64,000 nt of DNA from Stenotrophomonas maltophilia (GCF_003205835.1 NZ_CP029773.1:962501-1026500), one strand, 5' to 3'. Shown: positions 16,429 to 25,736, counted from the stretch's first letter. Made by a program: numbers and translations. Notes: generated by a model not told the origin, from the sequence alone.

Positions 16429-18374
16429 GGGGAGGCTCCGGAAGTCGGGCGATGCCTGCGCAGGTCCCGCAATAATGAAGCGAGGTCGGTGCAAGTTCCA
16501 GCGTAACGCGCATCAGCGAAACGCTGGCTGAGCGCGAGCAGGGCGGGATCGGGGTGCTGGGCGTGCACCCGACGCGCCCAGTCCCCTGCGGTTTCATGGG
16601 GGTGCCGCGCCCACCCGAGGCGGGCATAGCGTCGGCCCAGTCCATGCCAGGCACGCAGCAGGGGATCGCGTTCGCGCTCGCCGCGGGCCAGCAGCCAGGC
16701 CATCCACGCCAGTGCCAGCAACGCAGCGACCACGAAGCCGGTGATCAGCTGTCCCGGCCCGAGCTCGTCCAGCCCGAATGGCTTGAGCAGTTGCTGCTGG
16801 CGGCGTGCATCGAAGGACAGTACCAGGTCGTTCCAGCCGCGGCGCAGCCAGTCGCCCATCTGCCCCAGCTGCAGCCAGCGCTGCTGCAACGGGCTGTCAG
16901 TGCCGGCCTGCAGGCGGTCGTCGAGGGTGTCGAGGATGCGTTCCGGTGCCACGGCGGCGGTGGGATCGATGCGCACCCAGCCACGCTGGGGCAGCCAGAC
17001 CTCGGCCCAGGCGTGGGCGTCCATCCGGCGTACGACCCAGTAGTCGCCAAGGCGGTTGCGGGTGCCGCCGGCAAAGCCGGTCACCACGCGTGCCGGAATG
17101 CCGGCGTTGCGCATCAGCACCACGAAGGCGGCGCTGAAGTGTTCACAGAAGCCGGCCTTGTAGCCGAACAGGAACTCGTCGACCGGATCGCGTCCCGCCG
17201 GCGGCGTTTCCAGCGTGTAGGAGAAATCGGTGGTGATCCATTGCAGCGCGCGGCGGACGATGGCCTCGTCATCGCTGCCGGCGTCCTGCCGCCACTGATG
17301 GGCCAGGGTCGCCGTACGTGGATTGAAGCCGGCGGGCAGCTGCAGTGTGGCGCGGCGCAGGTAGGGCGACAGTGAGCTGTCGAAGCGTTGCGGTGGCGCC
17401 GAATGCAGTCGCCAGCGGCTGAGCGAGGCCAGCGAACGTTCACTGCTCAGGCTCATGTCCGCGTCCAGCGTACTGCCCGCAGGGGCACGGCTGGGCAGGT
17501 CCAGCGCCACCAGCTGGCGGCGGTCGGTGGGCTCGTAGTCGATCTGGTAGTCCCAGCCCTGCGCACCGGCATCGACCACTGCCGCGGGCCGTCGCGCGCT
17601 GGCCCGGTCGCGCGTCCAGCGCCGGCCATCGAAGGCGGTCAGTACCGGCCCGCGCCAATAGCGCTGCGCCGGCTCGGGCACGGCACCGAAGAACTGCACG
17701 CGCAACGCCGGGGTGTCATCGGCCATCAGGTCCAGCCATTGGCCGGGTTCCATGCTGTCGGACAGCCCCGGTGTGCCGACGGCGCGCTCGGGAACGCCCC
17801 ACAGCGGCGTTGCCAGGCGCGGGAACAGCCAGAAGCAGGCGAGTGCCAGCGGCAGGCCGATCGCCAGCAGGCGGCCGACCCCGCGCAGCTGCCCGCGCAG
17901 TGGCAGGCGGCCGGCATGGCCTTCATCCTGGGCCAGGCGTTGCAGGGCGAGCAGCGCGCTGACCCCGGCCAGCGCAGCCAGCGCCGTGGTCAGCGGCCCC
18001 TGATCAAGCAGGAATGCCGCAAACGGCGAGAACAGCGCGAAGCCGAGCAGGCTGCGCGCATCGCGCAGGCTGCGCAGTTCGCTGGATTTGATCGCCAGCA
18101 TCGCCGCCAGCAGGGCGCAGCCGGTATCACGGCCGGGGCGCACCATGCCCATCTGCCAGATGATGGCGGCGAGCATGGCCAGCACCAGCAGCAGGCGCAC
18201 CGGCATCGGCAACAGCGTTCGCCATGACAGGACCGCCGTGACGATTGCCGCCGCTGCGATCACGCCCGCCAACAGCGGTGGCAGCTGCAGCAGCAACGGC
18301 AGCAGCGCCAGCGCCGCGCTGGCCAGGGTCCAGTTGCGGGTCGTGCGGTCGAGCAGGAGAGTGGGTTCAGTCAT
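16425..18374 (-). CDS. tgpA: TgpA-type membrane transglutaminase
   Basis: A 649-residue inner-membrane protein: several membrane helices in residues about 12-190, a periplasmic DUF3488/transglutaminase-core domain, one more helix near 545-565 and a C-terminal DUF4129. The catalytic triad is Cys410 (KAGFCEHFSAAF), His454 (MDAHAWAEVW) and Asp470 (WVRIDPT). This family is an essential periplasmic transglutaminase in Pseudomonas aeruginosa. Its start overlaps the DUF58 gene by 8 bp and its stop overlaps slp. Confidence 0.93.
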   Translation of the reverse strand: MTEPTLLLDRTTRNWTLASAALALLPLLLQLPPLLAGVIAAAAIVTAVLSWRTLLPMPVRLLLVLAMLAAIIWQMGMVRPGRDTGCALLAAMLAIKSSELRSLRDARSLLGFALFSPFAAFLLDQGPLTTALAALAGVSALLALQRLAQDEGHAGRLPLRGQLRGVGRLLAIGLPLALACFWLFPRLATPLWGVPERAVGTPGLSDSMEPGQWLDLMADDTPALRVQFFGAVPEPAQRYWRGPVLTAFDGRRWTRDRASARRPAAVVDAGAQGWDYQIDYEPTDRRQLVALDLPSRAPAGSTLDADMSLSSERSLASLSRWRLHSAPPQRFDSSLSPYLRRATLQLPAGFNPRTATLAHQWRQDAGSDDEAIVRRALQWITTDFSYTLETPPAGRDPVDEFLFGYKAGFCEHFSAAFVVLMRNAGIPARVVTGFAGGTRNRLGDYWVVRRMDAHAWAEVWLPQRGWVRIDPTAAVAPERILDTLDDRLQAGTDSPLQQRWLQLGQMGDWLRRGWNDLVLSFDARRQQQLLKPFGLDELGPGQLITGFVVAALLALAWMAWLLARGERERDPLLRAWHGLGRRYARLGWARHPHETAGDWARRVHAQHPDPALLALSQRFADARYAGTCTDLASLLRDLRRHRPTSGASP

Positions 18375-19281
18375 GCGGCATCAACGCCAGCGCACGCAGG
18401 CACAGGTGGTGGTGGCTGGCGCCCTGGCCGGGGCCGAAAGGAGGATGTGCTGGCAGCAGCAGGGTGTAGCGGCGGCCTTCGCGCTCGGCCATGTCCACCC
18501 AGCGTGCCAACCGCGCGATGCGTGCTTCATGGCCCAGCGGCGCCAGCGTGCGCCAGTCCAGAAGGACTTCGATGCCGATCGGCTTTTCATATTCGCGAAC
18601 CAGCAGGCTGTCGCGGCGCGCCGAATGCTTCCAGGAAATGCTGCGCGGGGCATCGCCCGCGCGGTACGGCCGCAGCTGGTGCAGCTCTTCGCCGCTGGCA
18701 TGGGCGCGGGTGTGCAGCGGATCGCTGCCGCTCTCCGGTAGCGCGGGGCTCAGTGCTTCGGCCAGTGGATAGACCAGCAGTGGCTGTTCCGGCCAGACCC
18801 ACGACCATGCCCGCACCAGGCCCAGCGGCTGTGTGGTGGACAGGCGGATGCGCGGCAGCTCCAGCCAGCCGCGGCGCTCGCTGGGTACCTGCAGTTCCAC
18901 TTCGCCGCGGCCGTGGGCAGGCAGTGAGGTCCAGGCCTCGCTGTCGCCCAGTTGCAGGTGCAGGCCGTGACGTGCACGGGGATCGCGCAGTGACAGGTCC
19001 ACGCGCAGGCGCAGCGGCTGCCCGGCTGGAACCGGTTCGGCGGAGATCGCGTCGATCTGCACGCCGGACAGCTGCAGGTGCGCGGCGATGGCACTGGCGA
19101 TCGCTGCGGCTGCCAGCAGCAGGGCCAGCAGCAGCGCCGGGTTGTTGTTGTAGTTCAACGCGCCCAGCAGCATTGCTGCCAACAGGGTGGCGACGAACAG
19201 GCCGAAGCGGGTGGGCAGTACGTAAATGCGGTGGCGGTCCAGCCGCTGCGGCAGCGCTTCGGGCCTGCGCGGTCGAGCCAT
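18367..19281 (-). CDS. DUF58 protein of the MoxR operon
   Basis: About 304 residues from ATG 19281 (a GTG at 19311 would add 10). Two membrane helices span about 20-65 (GLFVATLLAAMLLGALNYNN and following). Then comes the DUF58 signature GEELHQLRPYRAGDAPRSISWKHSARRDSL and the vWA-like end VLLDWRTL. DUF58 proteins work with MoxR ATPases as a chaperone-like pair. The gene is sandwiched between moxR and tgpA. Confidence 0.9.
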   Translation of the reverse strand: MARPRRPEALPQRLDRHRIYVLPTRFGLFVATLLAAMLLGALNYNNNPALLLALLLAAAAIASAIAAHLQLSGVQIDAISAEPVPAGQPLRLRVDLSLRDPRARHGLHLQLGDSEAWTSLPAHGRGEVELQVPSERRGWLELPRIRLSTTQPLGLVRAWSWVWPEQPLLVYPLAEALSPALPESGSDPLHTRAHASGEELHQLRPYRAGDAPRSISWKHSARRDSLLVREYEKPIGIEVLLDWRTLAPLGHEARIARLARWVDMAEREGRRYTLLLPAHPPFGPGQGASHHHLCLRALALMPHD

Positions 19282-19313
19282 CAGCTGCAGTTGTGCCCAG
19301 CGCGTGGCCACGC

Positions 19314-20267
19314 TCAGTCGACCGCAACGGTCTGCAGGATCGCGCGTGCCAGTGCCGGTCCCGAGCTGGACTCGGCTTCCGCCACCAGTCGGTGACCGGC
19401 CACCGCCACGAACAGGGTCTGCACGTCTTCGGGCACCACATGGCCGCGCCCCAGCAGCAGTGCATGTGCCTTGGCCGCGCGCAGCAGCGCCAGGCCCGCA
19501 CGTGGTGACAGGCCCACGCGCACACCGGCATGCTGGCGGCTGCGGGTCAGCAGTGCCTGCACATAGTCGATCAGCGCGTCGCTGGCATGCACCTGGTTCA
19601 CTGCGTCGCGCAGCGCGCGCACCTGGGTGTCATCCAGTTTCGGTACGGCACGCGCGATCAGGTCGCGGCGATCGGTGCCGCGCAGCAGCTCGCGCTCGGC
19701 CTGCGCGCTGGGGTAACCCATCGCCAGTCGCAGCAGGAAGCGGTCCAGCTGCGAATCCGGCAGCGGGAACGTGCCGGACAGATCCACCGGGTTCTGCGTA
19801 GCGATCACGAAGAAAGGATCGGGCAGGGTGTGGGTCTGTCCATCCAGGGTGACCTGTTGTTCGGCCATCGCCTCCAGCAGTGCGCTCTGCGTGCGTGGCG
19901 GCGCACGGTTGATCTCGTCGGCCAGCAGCACATGGGTGAACACCGGGCCCGGGTGGAACTGGAACTGGCGGCTGCCTGCTTCATACACCGAGACGCCGAG
20001 CACATCGGCGGGCAGCAGGTCGGAGGTGAACTGCACGCGCTGGAAGCCGAGGCCGAGGCTGCTGGCCAGTGCATGCGCCAGTGTGGTCTTGCCCAGGCCG
20101 GGCAGATCTTCGATCAGCAGATGGCCGCCGGAAAGCAGGGCGACGAAAGCCAGCCTGACTTCCGGCACCTTGCCCAGTACCAGTGCATTCACCTGATCCT
20201 GTGCCTCCCGCAGGGCCTGACGCAGTTGATCGGTTAGCATGCTGGGATTGGGGGACGAAGCTGTCAT
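19314..20267 (-). CDS. MoxR-family AAA+ ATPase
   Basis: A 317-residue ATPase from ATG 20267. Walker A is DLPGLGKTTLAHALA, Walker B is LLADEINRAPPRTQSALLEAM, and sensor 1 is FVIATQNPVDLSGTFPLPDSQLDRF. The C-terminal lid includes LSPRAGLALLRAAKAHALL. MoxR ATPases act in protein maturation or stress roles with DUF58/vWA partners. It is the first gene of the moxR-DUF58-tgpA-slp operon, divergent from a glycosyltransferase with only 42 bp between starts. Confidence 0.93.
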   Translation of the reverse strand: MTASSPNPSMLTDQLRQALREAQDQVNALVLGKVPEVRLAFVALLSGGHLLIEDLPGLGKTTLAHALASSLGLGFQRVQFTSDLLPADVLGVSVYEAGSRQFQFHPGPVFTHVLLADEINRAPPRTQSALLEAMAEQQVTLDGQTHTLPDPFFVIATQNPVDLSGTFPLPDSQLDRFLLRLAMGYPSAQAERELLRGTDRRDLIARAVPKLDDTQVRALRDAVNQVHASDALIDYVQALLTRSRQHAGVRVGLSPRAGLALLRAAKAHALLLGRGHVVPEDVQTLFVAVAGHRLVAEAESSSGPALARAILQTVAVD

Positions 20268-20309
20268 GATCGTCTCAGATCTGGAATCCACACGATTATC
20301 CATAGAGCA

Positions 20310-22145
20310 ATGCAAGGCGAACAGCGCGCACGAACGATATTTCTCTGGTTATGGACGCTGGTCACAGCGGCCAAGCTGGTGGTCGCTGCGCGCCTGCCGC
20401 TGTTCGTCGATGAAGCGTTCTACTGGCAGGAAGGCCAGCACCTGGCGGCCGCGTATTCGGATCTGCCCGGGCTGACCGCATGGCTGGCACGGCTGGGCGT
20501 GGAGATCGGTGGCCATCATGTGCTTGCTCTGCGCCTGCCGTTCCTGGCCATCGGCGCGCTGCTGCCATTGCTGGTGGTGCGCACGGCCACGCGCTGGTTC
20601 GGCAATGTGGCGGGATGGCAGGCGGGCAGCCTCACGCTGCTGATGCCGTTGTCGGCGACGCTGGGCCTGCTGGCAGTGCCGGATGTGCCGATGGCGCTGG
20701 CGGCAGTGATCTGTCTGCACGCCGGCGCGCGGCTGCTGCACAACGTCGACGCATCGTCGGCGATGAAGCTCGCGCTGGGCCTGGCGATCGGTGCGCTCAG
20801 CCACTATCGCTTCATTGGTGTCATCGGCGTCGGCTTCATCGCGCTGCTGGCGCTGCCGCAGGGGCGGCGCATGCTGGGTGATCCACGCGTGTGGGTGGCA
20901 CTGGCGGTGGGCGTGCTGGCATGGCTGCCGCTGCTGGCGTGGAATGCAGAGAATCACGATGCCGGCCTGAAGTTCCAGGTGGTCGAGCGCCATCCCTGGA
21001 CATTCGAGTGGGGTGGGCTGTGGTTCCTGGTGATCCAGCCGATGCTGGTCACCCCGATCCTGTGCATGGCGATGTGGAAGGTGGCGCTGGCCGGTACCCG
21101 CAGCGGCGGTGGCGCGCGCGTGCAGTGGCGCTACTTCGGGCTGGTGGGGGGCGTTTCCACGCTGGGCATCTTCCTGCTGGGTTTCTTCACCGACGTCGAG
21201 CGCATCAGTTTCCACTGGCCGCTGCCGGGCTACCTGGCGTTGCTGGTGGCCGTGCCGGTGGTGCTCAACGGGTGGCCGCGCTGGCTGCGGCGCACCGGCT
21301 GGTGGCTGGCAGGCGCAGGCATGGTGCTCGCGTTCGGCTACTACCTGATGGCGTCCACGCCTTCGTTGCGCGAAGAGTTGGCGGGCAGCAAGTACTACCC
21401 GCGCAATTTCGCCGGCTGGCAGCCGTTGGCGGTCGCCGTGCACGACGAGTTGCGCCAGATGCCGGAGGGAACGCGCGTGCTGGCGGGCAACTTCAAGGTT
21501 GGCGCCGAACTTGGGTTCCAGCTTGGCAACGGGAATATTGAAGTGTTGCCGCATCCGCTCAATGACAAGCATGGACGCACCGCGCAGCTCGCGCAGTGGG
21601 GCTTGTTGCATGAAGGCGAGCGTAGGGTGCCGATGCTGTTGGTCCTGTCGCCCAGCGATCAGCGCTATCGCGAACTGCTTGAGCGCTATCACGCCATCTG
21701 CGAGCAGGTGGGGCCATTGCCCGCGCCGCGGGTGGTCAGCAGCGACCATGGGTTCCAGCGTTTCCTGCTGTTCCGGTTGCCGGTGCAGCGGGCAACCGGG
21801 CCGTGTGTGACCCCGGCGATGGCCTGGCTGGATGCACCCGCCAATGGCGAGACGGTGTCCGGCATGTTCGCGATCAAGGGCTGGGCGTTCAAGGACGGTG
21901 TCGGTCTGGCACGGGTTGAAGTGCTGGTGGATGGCCGCTCGATCGGTGATGCGCGCTATGGACGCGCCTTCGATGTGCGCCAGACCTGGCCGGACAGCAC
22001 CGACCCGCAGCATCCCGCAGTCGGCTTCGATGCCTCATTGGACACGACGACGCTGGCACCAGGGCGGCATTGGCTGGGCCTGCGCCTGTACGGCCGCGAT
22101 GGCAGCGTGGAGGCGTGGCAGGAGCAGCCGTTCGAGGTTCGTTGA
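20310..22145 (+). CDS. GT39-type membrane glycosyltransferase with Ig-like tail
   Basis: A 611-residue protein. An N-terminal helix is followed by the GT-C first-loop acidic site LFVDEAFYWQEGQHLA and DLPGLTAWL, then about ten membrane helices. A soluble region begins near residue 370. The last 100 residues (AWLDAPANGETVSGMFAIKG through EVLVDGRSIG to PFEVR) form a bacterial Ig-like beta domain seen in Xanthomonadaceae homologues. It probably transfers sugars from a polyprenyl carrier in the periplasm; the acceptor is unknown. Confidence 0.85.
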   Translation: MQGEQRARTIFLWLWTLVTAAKLVVAARLPLFVDEAFYWQEGQHLAAAYSDLPGLTAWLARLGVEIGGHHVLALRLPFLAIGALLPLLVVRTATRWFGNVAGWQAGSLTLLMPLSATLGLLAVPDVPMALAAVICLHAGARLLHNVDASSAMKLALGLAIGALSHYRFIGVIGVGFIALLALPQGRRMLGDPRVWVALAVGVLAWLPLLAWNAENHDAGLKFQVVERHPWTFEWGGLWFLVIQPMLVTPILCMAMWKVALAGTRSGGGARVQWRYFGLVGGVSTLGIFLLGFFTDVERISFHWPLPGYLALLVAVPVVLNGWPRWLRRTGWWLAGAGMVLAFGYYLMASTPSLREELAGSKYYPRNFAGWQPLAVAVHDELRQMPEGTRVLAGNFKVGAELGFQLGNGNIEVLPHPLNDKHGRTAQLAQWGLLHEGERRVPMLLVLSPSDQRYRELLERYHAICEQVGPLPAPRVVSSDHGFQRFLLFRLPVQRATGPCVTPAMAWLDAPANGETVSGMFAIKGWAFKDGVGLARVEVLVDGRSIGDARYGRAFDVRQTWPDSTDPQHPAVGFDASLDTTTLAPGRHWLGLRLYGRDGSVEAWQEQPFEVR

Positions 22146-22156
22146 CGCCTGCTTTT

Positions 22157-22238
22157 GTGGAGTCGAGCCATGCTCGACTGCTTTTCCCGGGCCACCTGCC
22201 ATCTACAGCAGAAGCAGTCGAGCATGGCTCGACTCTAC
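22157..22238. repeat. Inverted SMAG pair
   Basis: A GTGG-headed copy (GAGTCGAGCCATGCTCGACT at 22160-22179) faces an inverted copy ending ATGGCTCGACTCTAC at 22238, about 34 bp apart. Such back-to-back REP doublets fold into a long hairpin. It sits between the glycosyltransferase and maf stops, where it can also act as terminator. Confidence 0.8.
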
Positions 22239-22263
22239 AGTTCAAGGTGGTGCACCCCGCAGT

Positions 22264-22833
22264 TCAGGGCACCGCGAAACCTGCCTTGCGCAGCAGTCCG
22301 CACACCGCGATCAACGGCAGGCCGACCAGCGCGGTCGGGTCGCGGTTGTCGATCGCTTCGAACAGGCTGATGCCCAGGCCCTCGCATTTGAAGCTGCCAG
22401 CGCAGTCCAGCGGCTGTTCGGCGGCGACATAGCGGGCGATCTCATCCCGTTCCAGCGCGCGGAAACGCACTTCGGTCAGGTCGATGGCCGTGAACGAATC
22501 TCCATCGCGGCTGAGACAGACGGCCGTATGGAAGCGCACGGTCTGCCCGGCCATCGCCGCCAGCTGAGCATGGGCGGCCTCGACCGTGCCGGGCTTGCCC
22601 AGCGACTGCCCGTTCAGGTCGGCCACCTGGTCCGAGCCGATCACCCAGGCGCCCGGATGGCGGGCAGCCACCTCGGCGGCCTTGGCCGCAGCCAGGCGCG
22701 TGGCCAGAGCCTGCGGGGCCTCGCCGTTCAACGGGGTTTCATCCACCTCCGGGCGGGCGCAGTCGAACGGCAGGCCCAGCCGTTGCAGCAGTTCGCGGCG
22801 GTAGCGGGAGGTGGAGGCCAGGACCAGTGACAT
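22264..22833 (-). CDS. maf: Maf-like nucleotide pyrophosphatase
   Basis: A 189-residue protein starting MSLVLASTSRYRRELL, the diagnostic Maf opening, with VDETPL, then VIGSDQVADLNGQSLGKPG and the EVRFRALERDEI block. The residues fit the YceF subgroup that hydrolyses 7-methyl-GTP, by removing pyrophosphate from modified nucleotides. It is divergent from yceD, the same arrangement as in E. coli yceF-yceD-rpmF. Confidence 0.92.
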   Translation of the reverse strand: MSLVLASTSRYRRELLQRLGLPFDCARPEVDETPLNGEAPQALATRLAAAKAAEVAARHPGAWVIGSDQVADLNGQSLGKPGTVEAAHAQLAAMAGQTVRFHTAVCLSRDGDSFTAIDLTEVRFRALERDEIARYVAAEQPLDCAGSFKCEGLGISLFEAIDNRDPTALVGLPLIAVCGLLRKAGFAVP

Positions 22834-22946
22834 GCGACAATACCGGGGCAGGGCGCGGCAGTCTGGCCCGTCCGCAGCGCCAGCGGCAAGTCCTGTATGG
22901 CGGGCATTTGACAGCCGCCGCCCCGATCCTTAGTATTCAGCGGCTT

Positions 22947-23456
22947 ATGTCCGCGAACGTGCCCGAAACGCTGGATGCCTGGCGGATGGTTGTAGCGCGA
23001 AGGCGCTTCGACGGTCAGGTCTCCCTGGCTGAATTGACCCGCCTGCAGGGGTTGGTCGCAGATACCGACGGCGAGTGTGCCTACTCGCTTGAATTCGGTC
23101 GCGACGACGTCTTGCGGGTATCCTATGTGGAACTGACCATCGACACCGCGTTGCCGCTGACCTGTCAGCGCAGCATGCAGCGATTCCTGTTGCCGGTGAA
23201 GGTGACCCAGAGGCTTGGCCTGATCCGCGACGAGGACGAGGAATCGTCCTTGCCGGAGGAATACGAGGCGTTGCTGGTGCCGGAAGACGGCCAGCTGCGT
23301 CCGTTGGACCTGGTCGAGGATGAGTTGGTGCTGGCAGTGCCGGTTGTACCGCTGTCGCCCGATGGCGAAGCAGTCGACAAGGACTGGGCGCCGAGCGAAG
23401 AAGAAACGAAGAAGGCCAACCCGTTTGCGGCGTTGGCGGCACTGAAGAAACAATAG
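22947..23456 (+). CDS. yceD: YceD / DUF177 family protein
   Basis: A 169-residue acidic protein from ATG 22947 ([15 protein letters not shown]). It carries the conserved [16 protein letters not shown] motif, a two-Cys-reduced version of the family core, and an acidic C-terminal half. DUF177 proteins are needed for normal 23S rRNA accumulation in plants and bacteria. It is directly upstream of rpmF, its standard partner. Confidence 0.9.
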   Translation: MSANVPETLDAWRMVVARRRFDGQVSLAELTRLQGLVADTDGECAYSLEFGRDDVLRVSYVELTIDTALPLTCQRSMQRFLLPVKVTQRLGLIRDEDEESSLPEEYEALLVPEDGQLRPLDLVEDELVLAVPVVPLSPDGEAVDKDWAPSEEETKKANPFAALAALKKQ

Positions 23457-23563
23457 CAGCCGGATTGTCGTCGGCGGCTGCGGCGAAAGCGAAAGTGTGC
23501 TGGGCGCTGGCGTCCTGCGCGACGATACGACGAAGCAAAACGAACCGAGTTTGGAGCAATCCC

Positions 23564-23758
23564 ATGGCTGTGCAGAAATCCCGTGTCACCCCGTCCCGCC
23601 GCGGCATGCGTCGTGCCCATGACGCCCTGAGCGCCAAGCAGCTGTCGACCGACCCGACCACCGGCGAAGTGCACCTGCGTCACCACATCACTGCCGATGG
23701 TTTCTACCGCGGCAAGAAGGTCATCCAGACCAAGACCTCGGCCGTCGAAGAAGATTGA
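23564..23758 (+). CDS. rpmF: Ribosomal protein bL32
   Basis: A 64-residue basic protein beginning [20 protein letters not shown], with [16 protein letters not shown] and GFYRGKKV. This is the Zn-free form of bL32, since the C4 cysteines are absent. The spacing (about 107 bp after yceD) and the terminator downstream suggest a yceD-rpmF transcript. Confidence 0.97.
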   Translation: MAVQKSRVTPSRRGMRRAHDALSAKQLSTDPTTGEVHLRHHITADGFYRGKKVIQTKTSAVEED

Positions 23759-23768
23759 TGTGCCGGGA

Positions 23769-23794
23769 AGGCCGCTGCCTCCGGGCAGCGGCCT
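23769..23794 (+). terminator. Terminator after rpmF
   Basis: Stem AGGCCGCTGCC-TCCG-GGCAGCGGCCT followed by TTGCCTTCTTT. It separates rpmF from fabH. Confidence 0.75.
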
Positions 23795-23846
23795 TTGCCT
23801 TCTTTCCCGGGCGTGCCGGTGATCGGCGGCCCGCGCAACAGGAAAC

Positions 23847-24827
23847 ATGATGAGCAAGCGGATCTACTCGAGGATCGCGGGCACCGGTAGCTATTTGCCG
23901 GAAAAAGTCCTGACCAACGCCGACCTGGAAAAAATGGTCGAAACCTCGGATGAGTGGATCCAGTCGCGCACCGGAATTCGTGAACGGCACATTGCGGCCG
24001 AAGGCGAAACCACCAGCGACCTTGGCTACAACGCCGCCCTGCGCGCGCTTGAAGCCGCAGGCATCGATGCCTCGCAGCTCGACATGATCGTGGTCGGTAC
24101 GACCACGCCTGACCTCATTTTCCCGTCCACCGCGTGCCTGATCCAGGCAAAGCTCGGTGTGGCCGGATGCCCCGCCTTCGACGTCAACGCCGCCTGCTCG
24201 GGTTTCGTGTTCGCGCTGGGCGTGGCCGACAAGTTCATCCGTTCCGGCGACTGCAAGCACGTGCTGGTGATCGGCACTGAAACGCTGACCCGCATGGTCG
24301 ACTGGAACGATCGCACCACCTGCGTGCTGTTCGGCGATGGTGCCGGCGCTGTCGTACTCAAGGCCGACGAAGAAACCGGCATCCTCAGCACCCACCTGCA
24401 TGCCGATGGCAGCAAGAAGGAACTGTTGTGGAACCCGGTCGGTGTCTCGACCGGCTTCAAGGATGGCGCCAACGGTGGCGGCACCATCAACATGAAGGGC
24501 AACGACGTGTTCAAGTACGCCGTCAAGGCGCTGGACTCGGTCGTGGACGAGACCCTGGCCGCCAATGGCCTGGACAAGTCCGACCTGGATTGGCTGATTC
24601 CGCACCAGGCCAACCTGCGCATCATCGAAGCCACCGCCAAGCGCCTGGACATGTCGATGGACCAGGTGGTGGTCACCGTCGACAAGCACGGCAACACCTC
24701 GTCGGGCTCGGTGCCGCTGGCGCTGGATGCCGCCGTGCGTTCCGGCAAGGTCGAGCGCGGCCAACTGCTGCTGCTGGAAGCCTTCGGTGGCGGCTTCACG
24801 TGGGGTTCGGCCCTGTTGCGCTATTGA
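23847..24827 (+). CDS. fabH: 3-oxoacyl-ACP synthase III
   Basis: Initiates fatty-acid synthesis by condensing an acyl-CoA with malonyl-ACP. The 326-residue protein carries the triad Cys117 (NAACSGF), His253 ([10 protein letters not shown]) and Asn283 (HGNTSSGS), and the usual GTGSYLP start. ATG 23847 is used; the adjacent ATG 23850 is an equal choice. The plsX gene that usually sits between rpmF and fabH is not here. The next gene is a kinase-like protein, not fabD. Confidence 0.96.
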   Translation: MMSKRIYSRIAGTGSYLPEKVLTNADLEKMVETSDEWIQSRTGIRERHIAAEGETTSDLGYNAALRALEAAGIDASQLDMIVVGTTTPDLIFPSTACLIQAKLGVAGCPAFDVNAACSGFVFALGVADKFIRSGDCKHVLVIGTETLTRMVDWNDRTTCVLFGDGAGAVVLKADEETGILSTHLHADGSKKELLWNPVGVSTGFKDGANGGGTINMKGNDVFKYAVKALDSVVDETLAANGLDKSDLDWLIPHQANLRIIEATAKRLDMSMDQVVVTVDKHGNTSSGSVPLALDAAVRSGKVERGQLLLLEAFGGGFTWGSALLRY

Positions 24828-24858
24828 TAGTGCAAGTTACGACAACGTGAAGCTTTGT

Positions 24859-24885
24859 CGTTACGGCCCCTCTGGGGCCGTAACG
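24859..24885 (+). promoter_or_regulatory. Perfect hairpin just before the kinase-like gene
   Basis: CGTTACGGCCCC-TCT-GGGGCCGTAACG: a 12-bp perfect stem and 3-base loop, 31 bp after fabH and ending 8 bp before a strong AAGGAGG binding site. There is no T-tail, so it may be an attenuator, processing site or mRNA stabiliser rather than a terminator. Confidence 0.55.
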
Positions 24886-24905
24886 CGTTCTAAGGAGGAC
24901 CTGTC

Positions 24906-25688
24906 ATGGTTGAGCCCATCGTCATCGAAGGGCAACGTGCCTGGCTGAAGCAGTACGGCAAGGGAAGCCGAGCAGTTGCCCTGGGCCTGCTCAATTTTGT
25001 TGCCCGCCGTTTCCATCTCGATGCCCTGCGCCCGCCACCGCACCGCGGCGGTGATGCAGCGCGCGAAACCGAAGCCCGTCGCCTGGGGGAACTGCAGGCG
25101 CAGGGCGTGAACGTGCCCGACGTGCTGGGCACCGGCCATGCCGCGCTGGTGATCGGCGACAACGGCAATTCGTTCAATACCTGCCTGCGCCAGGCCGATG
25201 AGGCCGGTCGCGACCGGCTGGTGATGGCGGCGATGCAGGCCATTGCCGAGGCTCATGGACGCGGCGCTTATTTCGGCCAGCCGCTGCCGCGCAACCTCAC
25301 CTGGGATGGGCAGCAGGTGGGCTTCATCGACTTCGAGGAAGATCCGCTGGAAGTGATGGATCTGTCCGAAGCCCAGGCCCGCGACTGGCTGATGTTCGGC
25401 TACGGCGTGGCCAAGTACTACGCCGACCGCCCCGAGCACCTGCAGGCGATGATGGCCGAGGCGATGGGCGACGTTCAGGCGCCGGTACGCGAGCACGTGC
25501 ACGCGGTCAGCGGCCGCCTGCGCAGCCTCGCCCGGGTCTGCATGAAGCTGGGCCGTTCGGCGCGCGCGCTGGCCCATTCGATCTTCATCACCCATGGCGC
25601 CAGCACCACCGGCGTGCTGATGCTGGTGGGCCTGTGCGTGGATTTCCTCGCCGACGGCGATCTGGACGTCCTGCAGCTGTTCTGCTGA
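24906..25688 (+). CDS. Kinase-like protein with altered catalytic loop
   Basis: A 260-residue protein resembling the BUD32/LPS-kinase branch of the protein-kinase fold. Lys15 and Tyr17 lie in an early strand (RAWLKQYGKG). A possible Glu sits in the AARETEARRL helix. The catalytic loop reads FGQPLPRN (123-130) where active relatives have HGDxxxxN, so the catalytic Asp is replaced by Gln125 while Asn130 is kept. The metal-binding triad is present as DFE (142-144). A hydrophobic C-terminal stretch (about 225-250) may be a membrane helix. Its place between fabH and fabD suggests a link to lipid or envelope synthesis; function unknown. Confidence 0.6.
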   Translation: MVEPIVIEGQRAWLKQYGKGSRAVALGLLNFVARRFHLDALRPPPHRGGDAARETEARRLGELQAQGVNVPDVLGTGHAALVIGDNGNSFNTCLRQADEAGRDRLVMAAMQAIAEAHGRGAYFGQPLPRNLTWDGQQVGFIDFEEDPLEVMDLSEAQARDWLMFGYGVAKYYADRPEHLQAMMAEAMGDVQAPVREHVHAVSGRLRSLARVCMKLGRSARALAHSIFITHGASTTGVLMLVGLCVDFLADGDLDVLQLFC

Positions 25689-25701
25689 TGGCTGATAGGT
25701 G

Positions 25702-25736
25702 TCAGATCCCTTTTCCGCAGGAAAAGGGATCTGACC
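25702..25736. repeat. Perfect 16-bp palindrome with 3-base loop
   Basis: GTCAGATCCCTTTTCC-GCA-GGAAAAGGGATCTGAC followed by CCCG. It resembles a class of dispersed xanthomonad intergenic palindromes that begin and end with the GTCAGA/TCTGACCCC box. It lies between the kinase-like gene and fabD and has a short internal T4 run only, so a terminator role is possible but not typical. Confidence 0.65.

Noticed and set aside
16554..17375. Plus-strand frame opposite the transglutaminase
   Set aside because: Shadow of a well-supported gene with intact catalytic triad.
20349..22013. Minus-strand frame opposite the glycosyltransferase
   Set aside because: His/Gln/Arg-rich shadow with no motif.
25702..25736. 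Palindrome as the terminator of the kinase-like gene
   Set aside because: There is no T-tail after the stem and similar palindromes appear to be a dispersed family, so it is listed as a repeat.
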